Shown: positions 1-6,605 of the stretch, one piece after another | Layout: each line of letters opens with the position of its first letter | How positions within the stretch are numbered: position 1 is the stretch's first letter | Assembly: GCA_026386835.1 (NCBI GenBank) | Contig: JAPLMV010000208.1 | Coordinates: 1-6,824 of the forward strand | Length of the DNA: 6,824 bases | Origin: Planctomycetota bacterium | GTDB taxonomy: Bacteria > Planctomycetota > Phycisphaerae > Sedimentisphaerales > Anaerobacaceae | Direction of reading: 5' to 3' | Made by a program: the position numbers and the translations under genes | Notes under the pieces: generated by a model | Told to the model about the DNA's origin: nothing | What the model saw: only the letters and a program-made list of their open reading frames with translations | The model's database searches: none

Positions 1-57
1 CAGGATTTTTCAAATGTTTTTCCTGTGCGGATATTAGCAAAAAAAGATAGCAACTGA
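1..57 (+). CDS. Possible C-terminal end of an upstream gene (partial)
   Basis: Reading frame 1 is open from the window edge for 18 codons and ends at a TGA at 55-57. The predicted tail ends in VRILAKKDSN, which has ordinary protein composition. The other two plus frames close earlier (TAG at 35-37 and at 48-50). Nothing identifies a family, and an 18-codon open stretch can occur by chance. If it is real, the gene ends about 85 nt before yebC, with the yebC promoter candidate in between. Confidence 0.22.
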   Translation, partial: QDFSNVFPVRILAKKDSN

Positions 58-76
58 GGAAAATATCAGATATAAT
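39..76 (+). promoter_or_regulatory. Candidate sigma-70-type promoter of yebC
   Basis: A perfect TATAAT -10 box lies at 71-76. At a 17-nt spacer the -35 position (48-53) reads TAGCAA, only 3 of 6 matches to TTGACA, so the -35 is weak. An A7 tract at 39-45 lies directly upstream of it, where an UP element would sit. A start site about 7 nt after the -10 box would fall near 83, giving a leader of about 60 nt before the ATG at 143. The -10 box is strong; the rest is inference. Confidence 0.4.
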
Positions 77-85
77 GGTCTTTGG

Positions 86-113
86 CTGGTGGTTTGCAGT
101 TTCGAGCCGCCAG
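86..113 (+). other. Leader hairpin in the yebC 5' UTR
   Basis: CTGGTGG (86-92) pairs with CCGCCAG (107-113) as a 7-bp stem with one G-U pair. Three further pairs (93-95 with 104-106, two of them G-U) extend the stem inward to an 8-nt loop at 96-103. It would lie at the very 5' end of the transcript predicted from the TATAAT box and ends 18 nt before the Shine-Dalgarno site. No U run follows, so it is not a terminator. A role in mRNA stability is inference only. Confidence 0.4.
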
Positions 114-131
114 ATAGAGTCTACAAGATAC

Positions 132-137
132 AAGGAG
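132..137 (+). promoter_or_regulatory. Shine-Dalgarno site fixing the yebC start
   Basis: AAGGAG lies 5 nt before the ATG at 143. It selects that ATG over the in-frame GTG at 89, which has no such site and would add 18 residues foreign to the family. It is the only clear Shine-Dalgarno site at good spacing before a gene in this window. Confidence 0.85.
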
Positions 138-142
138 ATAAT

Positions 143-892
143 ATGTCAGGTCATTCACACTGGTCAAGTATAAAACATAAAAAGGCAGCGATTGATGCAA
201 AACGAGGCAAACTCTGGAGCAAAATGGCTCGAGTTCTTATAGTCGCAGCACGGTCGGGCGGCGGAGACCCGGGACAGAACCTGTCCCTGCGATACGCAAT
301 CGATAAGGCCAAGTCCGCCAATATGCCCAAAGACACTATCGATAAGGCAATCAAAAAAGGAACCGGCGAATTGGGCGACGTACATTACGAAGATGTGTGT
401 TATGAAGGATATGCACCCGGGGGAGTGGCGGTAATAGTCGATGCCCTGACGGACAACCGAAGCAGGACGGCACCAGAAATCAAAAAAATATTTGAAAAGC
501 ACGGCGGCTCGTTCGGTACGACCGGCTGTGTCAACTGGATGTTCAAAAAGAAAGGGCTTATTACGGTCAAGGCCGACAAAATAAGCGAAGACGACCTTAT
601 GGAAATCGCCCTTGGCGCCGGCGCAGACGATATTCAAAAGGTTGGCGAGGTTTTTGAGATAATCTGTGAACAGGCCGCCTATGAACCATTGAAAAATGCC
701 CTTAAGGAAAAAAATATCCTGACAGAGATTGCTGAAATTTCCCGTGTGCCGCAAAACACCGTTCCGGTCAACAATTCTGAGACCGCAAGAAAAATTCTCG
801 GCCTTATGGAAGATTTTGAAGACCACGAAGATGTCCAGAATGCCTATGCAAACTTCGAGATACCAGATGAGATATTGGCAAAATTCTCGTAA
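143..892 (+). CDS. yebC: YebC/PmpR (TACO1-type) family protein
   Basis: This is a 249-residue cytoplasmic protein of the YebC/TACO1 family. Members were first annotated as transcriptional regulators (PmpR). The mitochondrial homologue TACO1 is a translational activator, and bacterial members have more recently been linked to translation. Visible hallmarks are the N-terminal GHSHW (residues 3-7), a Lys/Arg-rich helix (11-30), the core YEGYAPGG with VIVDALTDNRSRT (87-109), GAGADD (159-163 region) and a C-terminal LMEDFEDHEDVQNAYANFE (221-239). The length is typical of the family. The start follows from AAGGAG 5 nt upstream and from the MSGHSHW N-terminus. The gene stands alone on this strand and is not followed by ruvCAB, which accompanies yebC in many bacteria; instead it converges on the O-antigen ligase gene 18 nt away. 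The reading frame is intact. Family assignment is very secure; whether it acts on transcription or translation here cannot be read from the sequence. Confidence 0.96.
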   Translation: MSGHSHWSSIKHKKAAIDAKRGKLWSKMARVLIVAARSGGGDPGQNLSLRYAIDKAKSANMPKDTIDKAIKKGTGELGDVHYEDVCYEGYAPGGVAVIVDALTDNRSRTAPEIKKIFEKHGGSFGTTGCVNWMFKKKGLITVKADKISEDDLMEIALGAGADDIQKVGEVFEIICEQAAYEPLKNALKEKNILTEIAEISRVPQNTVPVNNSETARKILGLMEDFEDHEDVQNAYANFEIPDEILAKFS

Positions 893-907
893 TACATATT
901 ACGCGAA
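880..907 (-). terminator. Candidate terminator of the proS operon, at a convergent junction
   Basis: CGTAAT (888-893) and ATTACG (898-903) form a perfect 6-bp stem around an ACAT loop. After one mismatched pair, TTC (884-886) and GAA (905-907) add three more pairs. Read on the minus strand the hairpin starts 3 nt after the TGA of the ligase gene and is followed by UUUU (plus-strand A's at 880-883). The stem is AT-rich and the U run short, so it is weak as an intrinsic terminator. On the plus strand it covers the yebC stop codon but has no U run after it, so termination of yebC is less supported. Confidence 0.42.
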
Positions 908-910
908 GAA

Positions 911-3154
911 TCAGGGTGCCGGCTGAGGAGACAAGCTTTTAATTCTCTGTTTGGCGAGTTGATACTTTTCTTCACCGAGCCGGCTGAAAATTTTCTTACC
1001 CGGATACATTATCTCAAACTGCCTGCGGTAAGAATCTTCAATCTCAAGGGCCTGTTTGTAGTTTGCGATTGCCGCATCGGTTTTTTCCAATCTCTCGGCA
1101 AGTTTCGCCAGTTCTATCCGCAGCCTGTCCGAGCCTGGATAGTATTCCAAAGCCCTTAAGCACCAGTCATACGCCTGCTGCGGCTGGTCGAGCAGATTGT
1201 ACACCTCGGTCAATTTTTCATAATTTTTGAAATCAATCCTGTCGCGCTCACTTGCAGCGATAAAACATTTTGCAGCTTTTTCAAGATAGTCCGGCTGTTT
1301 CTTTTTAATCTGACCATACTCCTGCAGATAAAGTCTACCGTCAAGGTTCAAGGCCGAAGGGTCAAGCAAATCATCTTTTGCAGCAGATTCTAAAAGAGAG
1401 TGTGCGGCCTGAGTATTATTAAAGGCGGACTCTATTTTTACGGTCGCTTTTGCCACAGGAATAAACGCACAATTGAAATACGCCCAGATAACTGCCGCCC
1501 CACCTGCCGCTACGACAACTTTTAACAGAAACGGCGGTCTAAAAACAATCGGCTGCCTTGAATCCCGCTGAAAATTAAGTGCAATAAGACAGGCGGCAAC
1601 GGCACAAAATGGAGTTAATACTCCCGGCTCAAAAATTGCAAAATCTATCAGGTTATGAATAAGCACACCTGCGCAGGCACAGAAAAGAGCAATAGCGATC
1701 GTATCGGATACCTCAATTGTTTTTTCACCTGTAGTTATAAGCCAAAAGCCGATAACGAATACAACCACAGGAGCGACATACAATATCATCTCCACATAAA
1801 ACATCACATCAGAATCAGCGACCCCGGCAACAGGTAAAACTACCGGCCTGATAAATAGCATCGCCAGCGATATAACGACAACAAAAGATACGGCTAATTT
1901 TTTAAATGACTGTTCAGGTTCGGCTGTTGTCGGCGGTAAAACCGAGCGCCGGTAAATCGTCCTGTATAAAGGCACAAGGACAATCGCTAAAAATCCAACA
2001 AGGCCAAGCGGACCATACTGAGTTAAAATTCTTAATAAAAAATTATGCGGGTCTGAAACGGTTTCAAGAGCAGCCGGCGGCTTATACTGCATATAGTAGT
2101 TTGTGAAGCTGCCGGGGCCAATACCGGTAATCGGGTGCAGACCATATATTTTAACAGCGGTTGCCCAGTACTGCCATCTGACCAGCATCGAATTTCCGCC
2201 GGGCAGTGTCTGGTAAGTCAGGCCATACAAAACCATACCGCCCACACCTGCCAGAACCAATAATAACAGGATTATCAGGATGGCTCTTTTATGCTCCCCG
2301 AGCCATTTGCCAAACAATAGATAAACAATAAACATCGCCGCTGCGATTATCGCTGCGGCAATAGCTCCTTTACTGTGCGTAATTGCAAGTGCCAGCAGAA
2401 TACCCGCTATTGCAATGCAGGCAGGGACAATTCGAACGGATTTGGAATTCCTCAATCTTTCCAGAACCAAGGCAGCGGCGCAAAAAGATGCGAGCAATAA
2501 AAACGAGCCTGCTGAATTACCGGTTGTGAAAAACCCGCCGATATCCTTTGAATAAAGCCTATGCTCAAACATCATTTGATTGAAAGAGCCCTGCTCAATC
2601 CCAAGCTGCCCGAGCATGGCATTTGGGTCCTCCTGATACTGCTTTACCCTTTCCTGATTTTCAACGAAAAGCTGGTCGGCGCACCTGTATGCCAAAACCA
2701 CCCCTAAAGCTGCAATCACCGCAAGAACCAGTTTTATTTTAGTCTGCGAATCAAGTATCTGCACCAGCAGCAAAATCATAAGAACCGGCGTAATAATAAT
2801 AACAAAATCTGTAATTGCAGCCCTTTTGTTAGAAGCGACAAAGCCGGCAATAACCGCAGCAATCACAAAAAGCCCAAGACCAATTTCTATTCCCGTCAAA
2901 CGGTATAAAAATTTTCTGCTGCAGAAACTCCAGACAAACCAGCAGATAAATGCCGACGCAAGTACCGCTGACATCGACAGGCTAAATATATTGGAACCGA
3001 TGTTAATCGGCTGTGCATCCGATTGCGCAGCCGGGCTTTCAGTGAGCGTCACCCGAAGTGCGATTACGCAAAGACACAGGGCAAACACGCAGTACTCAAA
3101 GAAAACCAGTCCACTGCTTTTAGATGAACCGTGATTAGCTTGGGTTTTTATCAT
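911..3154 (-). CDS. O-antigen ligase/polymerase-like (Wzy/WaaL superfamily) membrane protein with C-terminal TPR region
   Basis: A 747-residue protein. Residues 1 to about 560 hold roughly 14-15 hydrophobic membrane segments. A long hydrophilic loop (about 313-380) carries the Wzy_C-type signature: RWQYW (326-330), GIGPGSF (344-350), DPHN (368-371) and QYGPLGLVGF (379-388). HSKG (260-263) is a further polar site at a membrane border. Family members move or polymerise polyprenyl-diphosphate-linked glycans on the outer face of the inner membrane, as O-antigen ligase, polymerase or protein O-glycosyltransferase. From about 585 to 740 the protein is soluble and helical, with TPR-like repeats such as AYDWCLRALEYYPGS and AIANYKQALEIE. 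Start: ATG at 3154 is preferred; a TTG at 3172 would add six residues, and neither has a Shine-Dalgarno site. The gene overlaps the end of the WecA-like gene by 20 nt, so coupled translation is likely. Ligase versus polymerase and the acceptor cannot be decided from sequence. Confidence 0.88.
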   Translation of the reverse strand: MIKTQANHGSSKSSGLVFFEYCVFALCLCVIALRVTLTESPAAQSDAQPINIGSNIFSLSMSAVLASAFICWFVWSFCSRKFLYRLTGIEIGLGLFVIAAVIAGFVASNKRAAITDFVIIITPVLMILLLVQILDSQTKIKLVLAVIAALGVVLAYRCADQLFVENQERVKQYQEDPNAMLGQLGIEQGSFNQMMFEHRLYSKDIGGFFTTGNSAGSFLLLASFCAAALVLERLRNSKSVRIVPACIAIAGILLALAITHSKGAIAAAIIAAAMFIVYLLFGKWLGEHKRAILIILLLLVLAGVGGMVLYGLTYQTLPGGNSMLVRWQYWATAVKIYGLHPITGIGPGSFTNYYMQYKPPAALETVSDPHNFLLRILTQYGPLGLVGFLAIVLVPLYRTIYRRSVLPPTTAEPEQSFKKLAVSFVVVISLAMLFIRPVVLPVAGVADSDVMFYVEMILYVAPVVVFVIGFWLITTGEKTIEVSDTIAIALFCACAGVLIHNLIDFAIFEPGVLTPFCAVAACLIALNFQRDSRQPIVFRPPFLLKVVVAAGGAAVIWAYFNCAFIPVAKATVKIESAFNNTQAAHSLLESAAKDDLLDPSALNLDGRLYLQEYGQIKKKQPDYLEKAAKCFIAASERDRIDFKNYEKLTEVYNLLDQPQQAYDWCLRALEYYPGSDRLRIELAKLAERLEKTDAAIANYKQALEIEDSYRRQFEIMYPGKKIFSRLGEEKYQLAKQRIKSLSPQPAP

Positions 3155-4241
3155 TTTGGGCAGTTGATTCAAAAATAGCGATTACGGCCAGTACCATAAA
3201 TGTCTGGGCAAAAATCAGAACAGCCCCAGCCAGATTGACCTGATAAAGGAAAGTTGCACCAAGGCCGGTGCAAAGGGTGGCAAGATAGAGCGTTAAAACC
3301 GCCTGCACATCGGAAAGTCCCTGTTTTTTCAATCTGTGTGAAAAATGCTGCGTGTCGCCGACGAAGGGGCTTTTGCCCTGACTTATCCGCAGGAAAGTTA
3401 CACTGAGAAAATCATACAGCGGTACAGCCATGACAACCAGGGGAAGAAAAACCTGATACCAGTGGCCGCTTTGAGCCTGGTGATAATAGGTTGTTCGCAC
3501 GGTGAGCAATGCAACAAAAAAACCGATAACAAGCGAGCCTGCATCGCCCATAAAAATTTTGGCAGGCGGAAAATTAAATACCAGAAACCCCAGCAGTGTT
3601 CCAATGAAAATAAGTGCCATCGACCCCACGAAGACCTGTCGGCTTAAAGCGGCTGCAGCAAACAAAACCGATGCGGAAATAACCGCCATGCCGGCAGAGG
3701 CGCCGTCCATATTGTCGAGGAAGTTAAATACGTTGATAATCAAAACTATCCAAAAAGCCGAAAGAAGCGATGTTATGATTTTGTTATGAATAAAAAATTC
3801 AACCCTGATATCGGCAAAGTAGGCCGCAGTTATCGCAACGGCAAACTGCACGATGAGTTTGAAAAACGGCCCCAGCCTTTTTTTGTCGTCCGCCAGACCA
3901 AGCAGGAACAAAACAAGGGCACATAAAAGCACAATTACAAGCTGCGATGTTTTATCCAAAAATCCCGCGCAGTGAATAGTAACCGAAGAGCCGAGCCAGT
4001 CAAGTCTGCCTGGCGCAAGGAGAAATTTTATTATCAGGATTGCGGACAGCAGAAACCCGGCTATTGTGCCGAAGATTGCAATCCCACCCCCCAGGGGAAT
4101 TACTGTGCGATGGTATCTGTCCGCAGTCGGGCGGGCGACGAAATCAATGCCGACAGCCAGTTTTTTCACGATAGCTGTCAGTATAAGCGACATCAGAAAC
4201 GAGCCGACAACTAAGATTATTGCCAATACGGTTAATGCCAC
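3135..4241 (-). CDS. WecA/TagO/MraY-family polyprenyl-phosphate glycosyl-1-phosphate transferase
   Basis: A 368-residue polytopic inner-membrane enzyme with about 10-11 hydrophobic segments. The family transfers a sugar-1-phosphate from a UDP-sugar (usually UDP-GlcNAc or similar) to undecaprenyl phosphate, the first step of O-antigen, enterobacterial common antigen, teichoic acid or exopolysaccharide synthesis. Visible motifs in order are the Mg-binding LADDKKR (116-122), NVFNFLDNMDG (170-180), KIFMGDAGSL (228-237) and the His motif GDTQHFSHRL (295-304). The His motif is of the WecA-like type, which argues against this being the peptidoglycan MraY. The start is a GTG at 4241, supported by GGAG at 4253-4256 (minus strand, 11 nt away, slightly long). 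It overlaps the DUF4416 gene by 10 nt and the ligase gene by 20 nt. The next gene is a Wzy/WaaL-type protein, so initiation and later transfer of the same lipid-linked glycan is a natural inference. The donor sugar is unknown. Confidence 0.92.
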   Translation of the reverse strand: MALTVLAIILVVGSFLMSLILTAIVKKLAVGIDFVARPTADRYHRTVIPLGGGIAIFGTIAGFLLSAILIIKFLLAPGRLDWLGSSVTIHCAGFLDKTSQLVIVLLCALVLFLLGLADDKKRLGPFFKLIVQFAVAITAAYFADIRVEFFIHNKIITSLLSAFWIVLIINVFNFLDNMDGASAGMAVISASVLFAAAALSRQVFVGSMALIFIGTLLGFLVFNFPPAKIFMGDAGSLVIGFFVALLTVRTTYYHQAQSGHWYQVFLPLVVMAVPLYDFLSVTFLRISQGKSPFVGDTQHFSHRLKKQGLSDVQAVLTLYLATLCTGLGATFLYQVNLAGAVLIFAQTFMVLAVIAIFESTAQNDKNPS

Positions 4242-4774
4242 GATTTTAACTGCTCCAGTAAACGCTTTCTGACCTTTTCAAAAAAATCGAAATAGCACTG
4301 CTGCTGATAATCAGGGTATGTATACGGCAAAGGCCGCCATTGGCCTTTGTCAAAAATAAGCGTAACCTCGGCGTACATCTTCCTGCCGATGTATATGCGG
4401 TGCGAATAATTTTTTGTGGTGGCCAGGATCAGTTTTGACGGCTCAATTATCCCCGGGTCAAGGTTCACCGGCCTGCATAAATCCATAGCCATCTTGCGGG
4501 CTAATTTTTGTTCGAGTGCGTTTGTCTTATGCTTGATTTTTGCAAGCTTGTCCGGGCGGATGAGTTTTTCGATGCTGACGAACTGGCGGAGAATATGTTC
4601 ACCGGCCTGGTCCTTGTAGTAATCGGTCTTGTCGAAAGGCCAGATGTCGCTGACAAAATCGAATTTGCCAAAAGCAGATGTTAATACCTGATGCGACCTG
4701 TTCAAACACTGCTCATCGGCGGCAAGGATTCCGATTATCAGCTTGACGGGTTTTGGCTTTTTTAATTCCCACAT
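4232..4774 (-). CDS. DUF4416 family protein of unknown function
   Basis: A 180-residue soluble protein with no signal peptide and no membrane segment. I recognise the DUF4416 pattern: VKLIIGILAADEQ (10-22), WPFDKTDYY (45-53), an RQFVSIEKLIRPDKL stretch (63-77), VNLDPG (103-108), ILATTKNYSHRIYIGR (116-131), MYAEVTL (133-139) and PLPYTYPDY (148-156). These conserved Asp, His, Arg and Tyr residues look enzyme-like or ligand-binding, but no activity is known to me and none is claimed. The ATG at 4774 lies 5 nt after the proS stop codon, without a Shine-Dalgarno site, and the 3' end overlaps the WecA-like gene by 10 nt. It is therefore embedded in the operon and probably made in step with its neighbours. 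A link to envelope glycan synthesis is guilt by association. The frame is intact and the length is typical. Confidence 0.9.
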   Translation of the reverse strand: MWELKKPKPVKLIIGILAADEQCLNRSHQVLTSAFGKFDFVSDIWPFDKTDYYKDQAGEHILRQFVSIEKLIRPDKLAKIKHKTNALEQKLARKMAMDLCRPVNLDPGIIEPSKLILATTKNYSHRIYIGRKMYAEVTLIFDKGQWRPLPYTYPDYQQQCYFDFFEKVRKRLLEQLKSWH

Positions 4775-4779
4775 CGTAA

Positions 4780-6603
4780 TTAAGGATTCAGTTTTTCTCT
4801 CAGCGAATTAACAAGCTCACAGGTTTTATCGGCTGCCTGCTCAATAGAAACCTTTTGGCTGTTTGGCTCGGTTCGCAATTTTATTTCGATATTGCCCTCG
4901 GCTACAGATTTTTTGCCTATGGTAATCCTGACTGGTATGCCCAGCAGGTCGGCATCCTTGAATTTTACGCCGCCCCTGACATCGCGGTCATCCCACAGGC
5001 ATTCAATTCCTGCCCTGTTTAACTGTTCGTAAATCTTCTCCGCAACCTGCGTAATTTCACTTTCCACACCGAGCGGGGTGATAATAACCTCAAACGGCGC
5101 TATACTTATGGGAAAGATTATGCCGTCCTTGTCGTTTCCCGCCTCGATAGCCGATGCGATGATTCGGTTTATGCCTATGCCGTAACAGCCCATCGTGCAG
5201 TTTTTTTCCTGCCCGTTCTCATCGAGAAATTTGCAGCCGATTTTTGAACTGTATTTGGTGCCAAGTTTGAAGACCTGTCCCACTTCGATGCCGTGTTTGA
5301 ACAAAAGTTTTTTGCCCCTGTATGTGTCCCCTTCCACGGCATTTCGAATATCAGTAACGATGACATTTTGTCCTTCGAGCGGAAAATCCCTGCCTGGCAC
5401 GACATTTCTTACGTGGTAATCAGTCTTGTTTGCGCCGGCAACACCGACCGCCATCGCCGTAACCGCATGGTCGATGATTACCTTATCCACTTTGTCGGCA
5501 AGTCCTATGGGGCCTGCAAAACCAACCTTGGCATTTGTTACTTCTTTGATAGTCTGTTCGTCAGCAAGTTCGGCATGTTCACCACCCATTATTAGGGTAA
5601 ATTTTTCAGAATTTACATCATGATCCCCTCGAACTAAAACAGCAACCTCTTGATAAGCAATGGGTTCGCCAACCGTAACTTTATCTCCACTATGCTTAGC
5701 TAATTCCTTACCTATGCTTTTCTTACTTTCTGAAATAACTCCTGGCACAGTATATATCAATGTTTTAATCATGTCCTTTGGCTGAGTTTTGAGAAAACTA
5801 CAGACCGCTTCGATACTGCCGACATTGGGAGTGTGTACCTCCTGTATCGGCGGGATTTTGGCATCGGATTTTTCTTTCGGCAATGGGTCAACAGACGCCT
5901 TTTCGATATTGGCAGCGTAAGAGCCGTCCTCGGTATAGACGATTATGTCTTCGCCTGATGGGCAGGGGATTGTGAACTGGTGCGAACCTGAGCCGCCCAT
6001 CTCGCCGGCCTCAGCCTCGACGATGACATAATCCAGGCCGCAGCGTTTGAAGATTCTGCAATATGTGTCGTACATCACCTTGTAAGTTTCATCGAGACTT
6101 TTCTGGTCGGCGTGAAAACTGTACGCATCCTTCATAATGAACTCGCGGCTGCGAAGCACGCCGAACCGAGGCCGGAACTCATCGCGGAATTTGAAACTGA
6201 TTTGATAGAGGTTTATCGGAAGCTGCTTATATGAATTTATCTCGTTTGCAGCGACGCTCGTAACGACTTCTTCGGCGGTTGGGGCAAGGACGTTTTGCCG
6301 GCCGTGACGGTCGGTGAATTTTGCCATTGTTTGGCCGTAAGCAACATCCCTGCCAGTCTGCTGCCAAAGCTCTATCGGTTGAACCGAAGGCATCAGAATT
6401 TCCTGAGCACCAGCCTTATTCATTTCCTGGCGGACGATGTTAATAACCTTCTGCAGGCAGCGAAACCCGAGCGGAAGATAGGTATATGTACCGCTGGCGA
6501 GCTTTCTCATCAGGCCGGCACGAATCATTAACTGGTGGCTTGGAATCTCGGCATCAGCGGGAACTTCCTTGACCGTCGGTATCAACATCCTGCTGTATCT
6601 CAT
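4780..6603 (-). CDS. proS: Prolyl-tRNA synthetase, bacterial type with INS editing domain
   Basis: A 607-residue cytoplasmic class II aminoacyl-tRNA synthetase that charges tRNA-Pro with proline. In order: the N-terminal MRYSRMLIPT with PADAEIPSHQLMIRAG; motif 1 region with YLPLG (42-46); PTAEE (108-112); motif 2 FRDEFRPRFGVLRSRE (139-154) with KDAYSFH (158-164); the YbaK-like INS editing domain at about 225-395 including LVRGDHDVN (323-331); KLGTKYS (446-452); motif 3 GCYGIGINR (472-480); and the anticodon-binding domain (about 500-600) with DDRDVRGGVKFKDADLLGIP. ATG 6603 is chosen because MRYS is the usual family N-terminus; the frame runs on to a GTG at 6681, but those 26 extra residues come from heptamer repeat DNA. 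No Shine-Dalgarno site precedes the ATG. It is longer than E. coli ProRS (572), partly from an expansion in the INS domain around residues 286-319. It also has GQVF where many homologues have GHIF or GHVF. It is the first gene of the minus-strand cluster. Confidence 0.97.
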   Translation of the reverse strand: MRYSRMLIPTVKEVPADAEIPSHQLMIRAGLMRKLASGTYTYLPLGFRCLQKVINIVRQEMNKAGAQEILMPSVQPIELWQQTGRDVAYGQTMAKFTDRHGRQNVLAPTAEEVVTSVAANEINSYKQLPINLYQISFKFRDEFRPRFGVLRSREFIMKDAYSFHADQKSLDETYKVMYDTYCRIFKRCGLDYVIVEAEAGEMGGSGSHQFTIPCPSGEDIIVYTEDGSYAANIEKASVDPLPKEKSDAKIPPIQEVHTPNVGSIEAVCSFLKTQPKDMIKTLIYTVPGVISESKKSIGKELAKHSGDKVTVGEPIAYQEVAVLVRGDHDVNSEKFTLIMGGEHAELADEQTIKEVTNAKVGFAGPIGLADKVDKVIIDHAVTAMAVGVAGANKTDYHVRNVVPGRDFPLEGQNVIVTDIRNAVEGDTYRGKKLLFKHGIEVGQVFKLGTKYSSKIGCKFLDENGQEKNCTMGCYGIGINRIIASAIEAGNDKDGIIFPISIAPFEVIITPLGVESEITQVAEKIYEQLNRAGIECLWDDRDVRGGVKFKDADLLGIPVRITIGKKSVAEGNIEIKLRTEPNSQKVSIEQAADKTCELVNSLREKLNP

Positions 6604-6605
6604 GT

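Noticed and set aside
89..142. 18-residue N-terminal extension of YebC from a GTG at 89
   Set aside because: The ATG at 143 has AAGGAG at 5 nt and gives the conserved MSGHSHW start; the GTG lies within the leader hairpin.
164..826. 220-codon open frame on the minus strand opposite yebC
   Set aside because: It lies wholly inside the unmistakable yebC gene, has no recognisable family pattern or clear start site, and is best read as a shadow frame.
3155..3172. Upstream TTG start for the ligase-like gene
   Set aside because: No Shine-Dalgarno site supports it and it adds only six residues overlapping the WecA-like gene further; the ATG at 3154 is simpler, though the TTG cannot be excluded.
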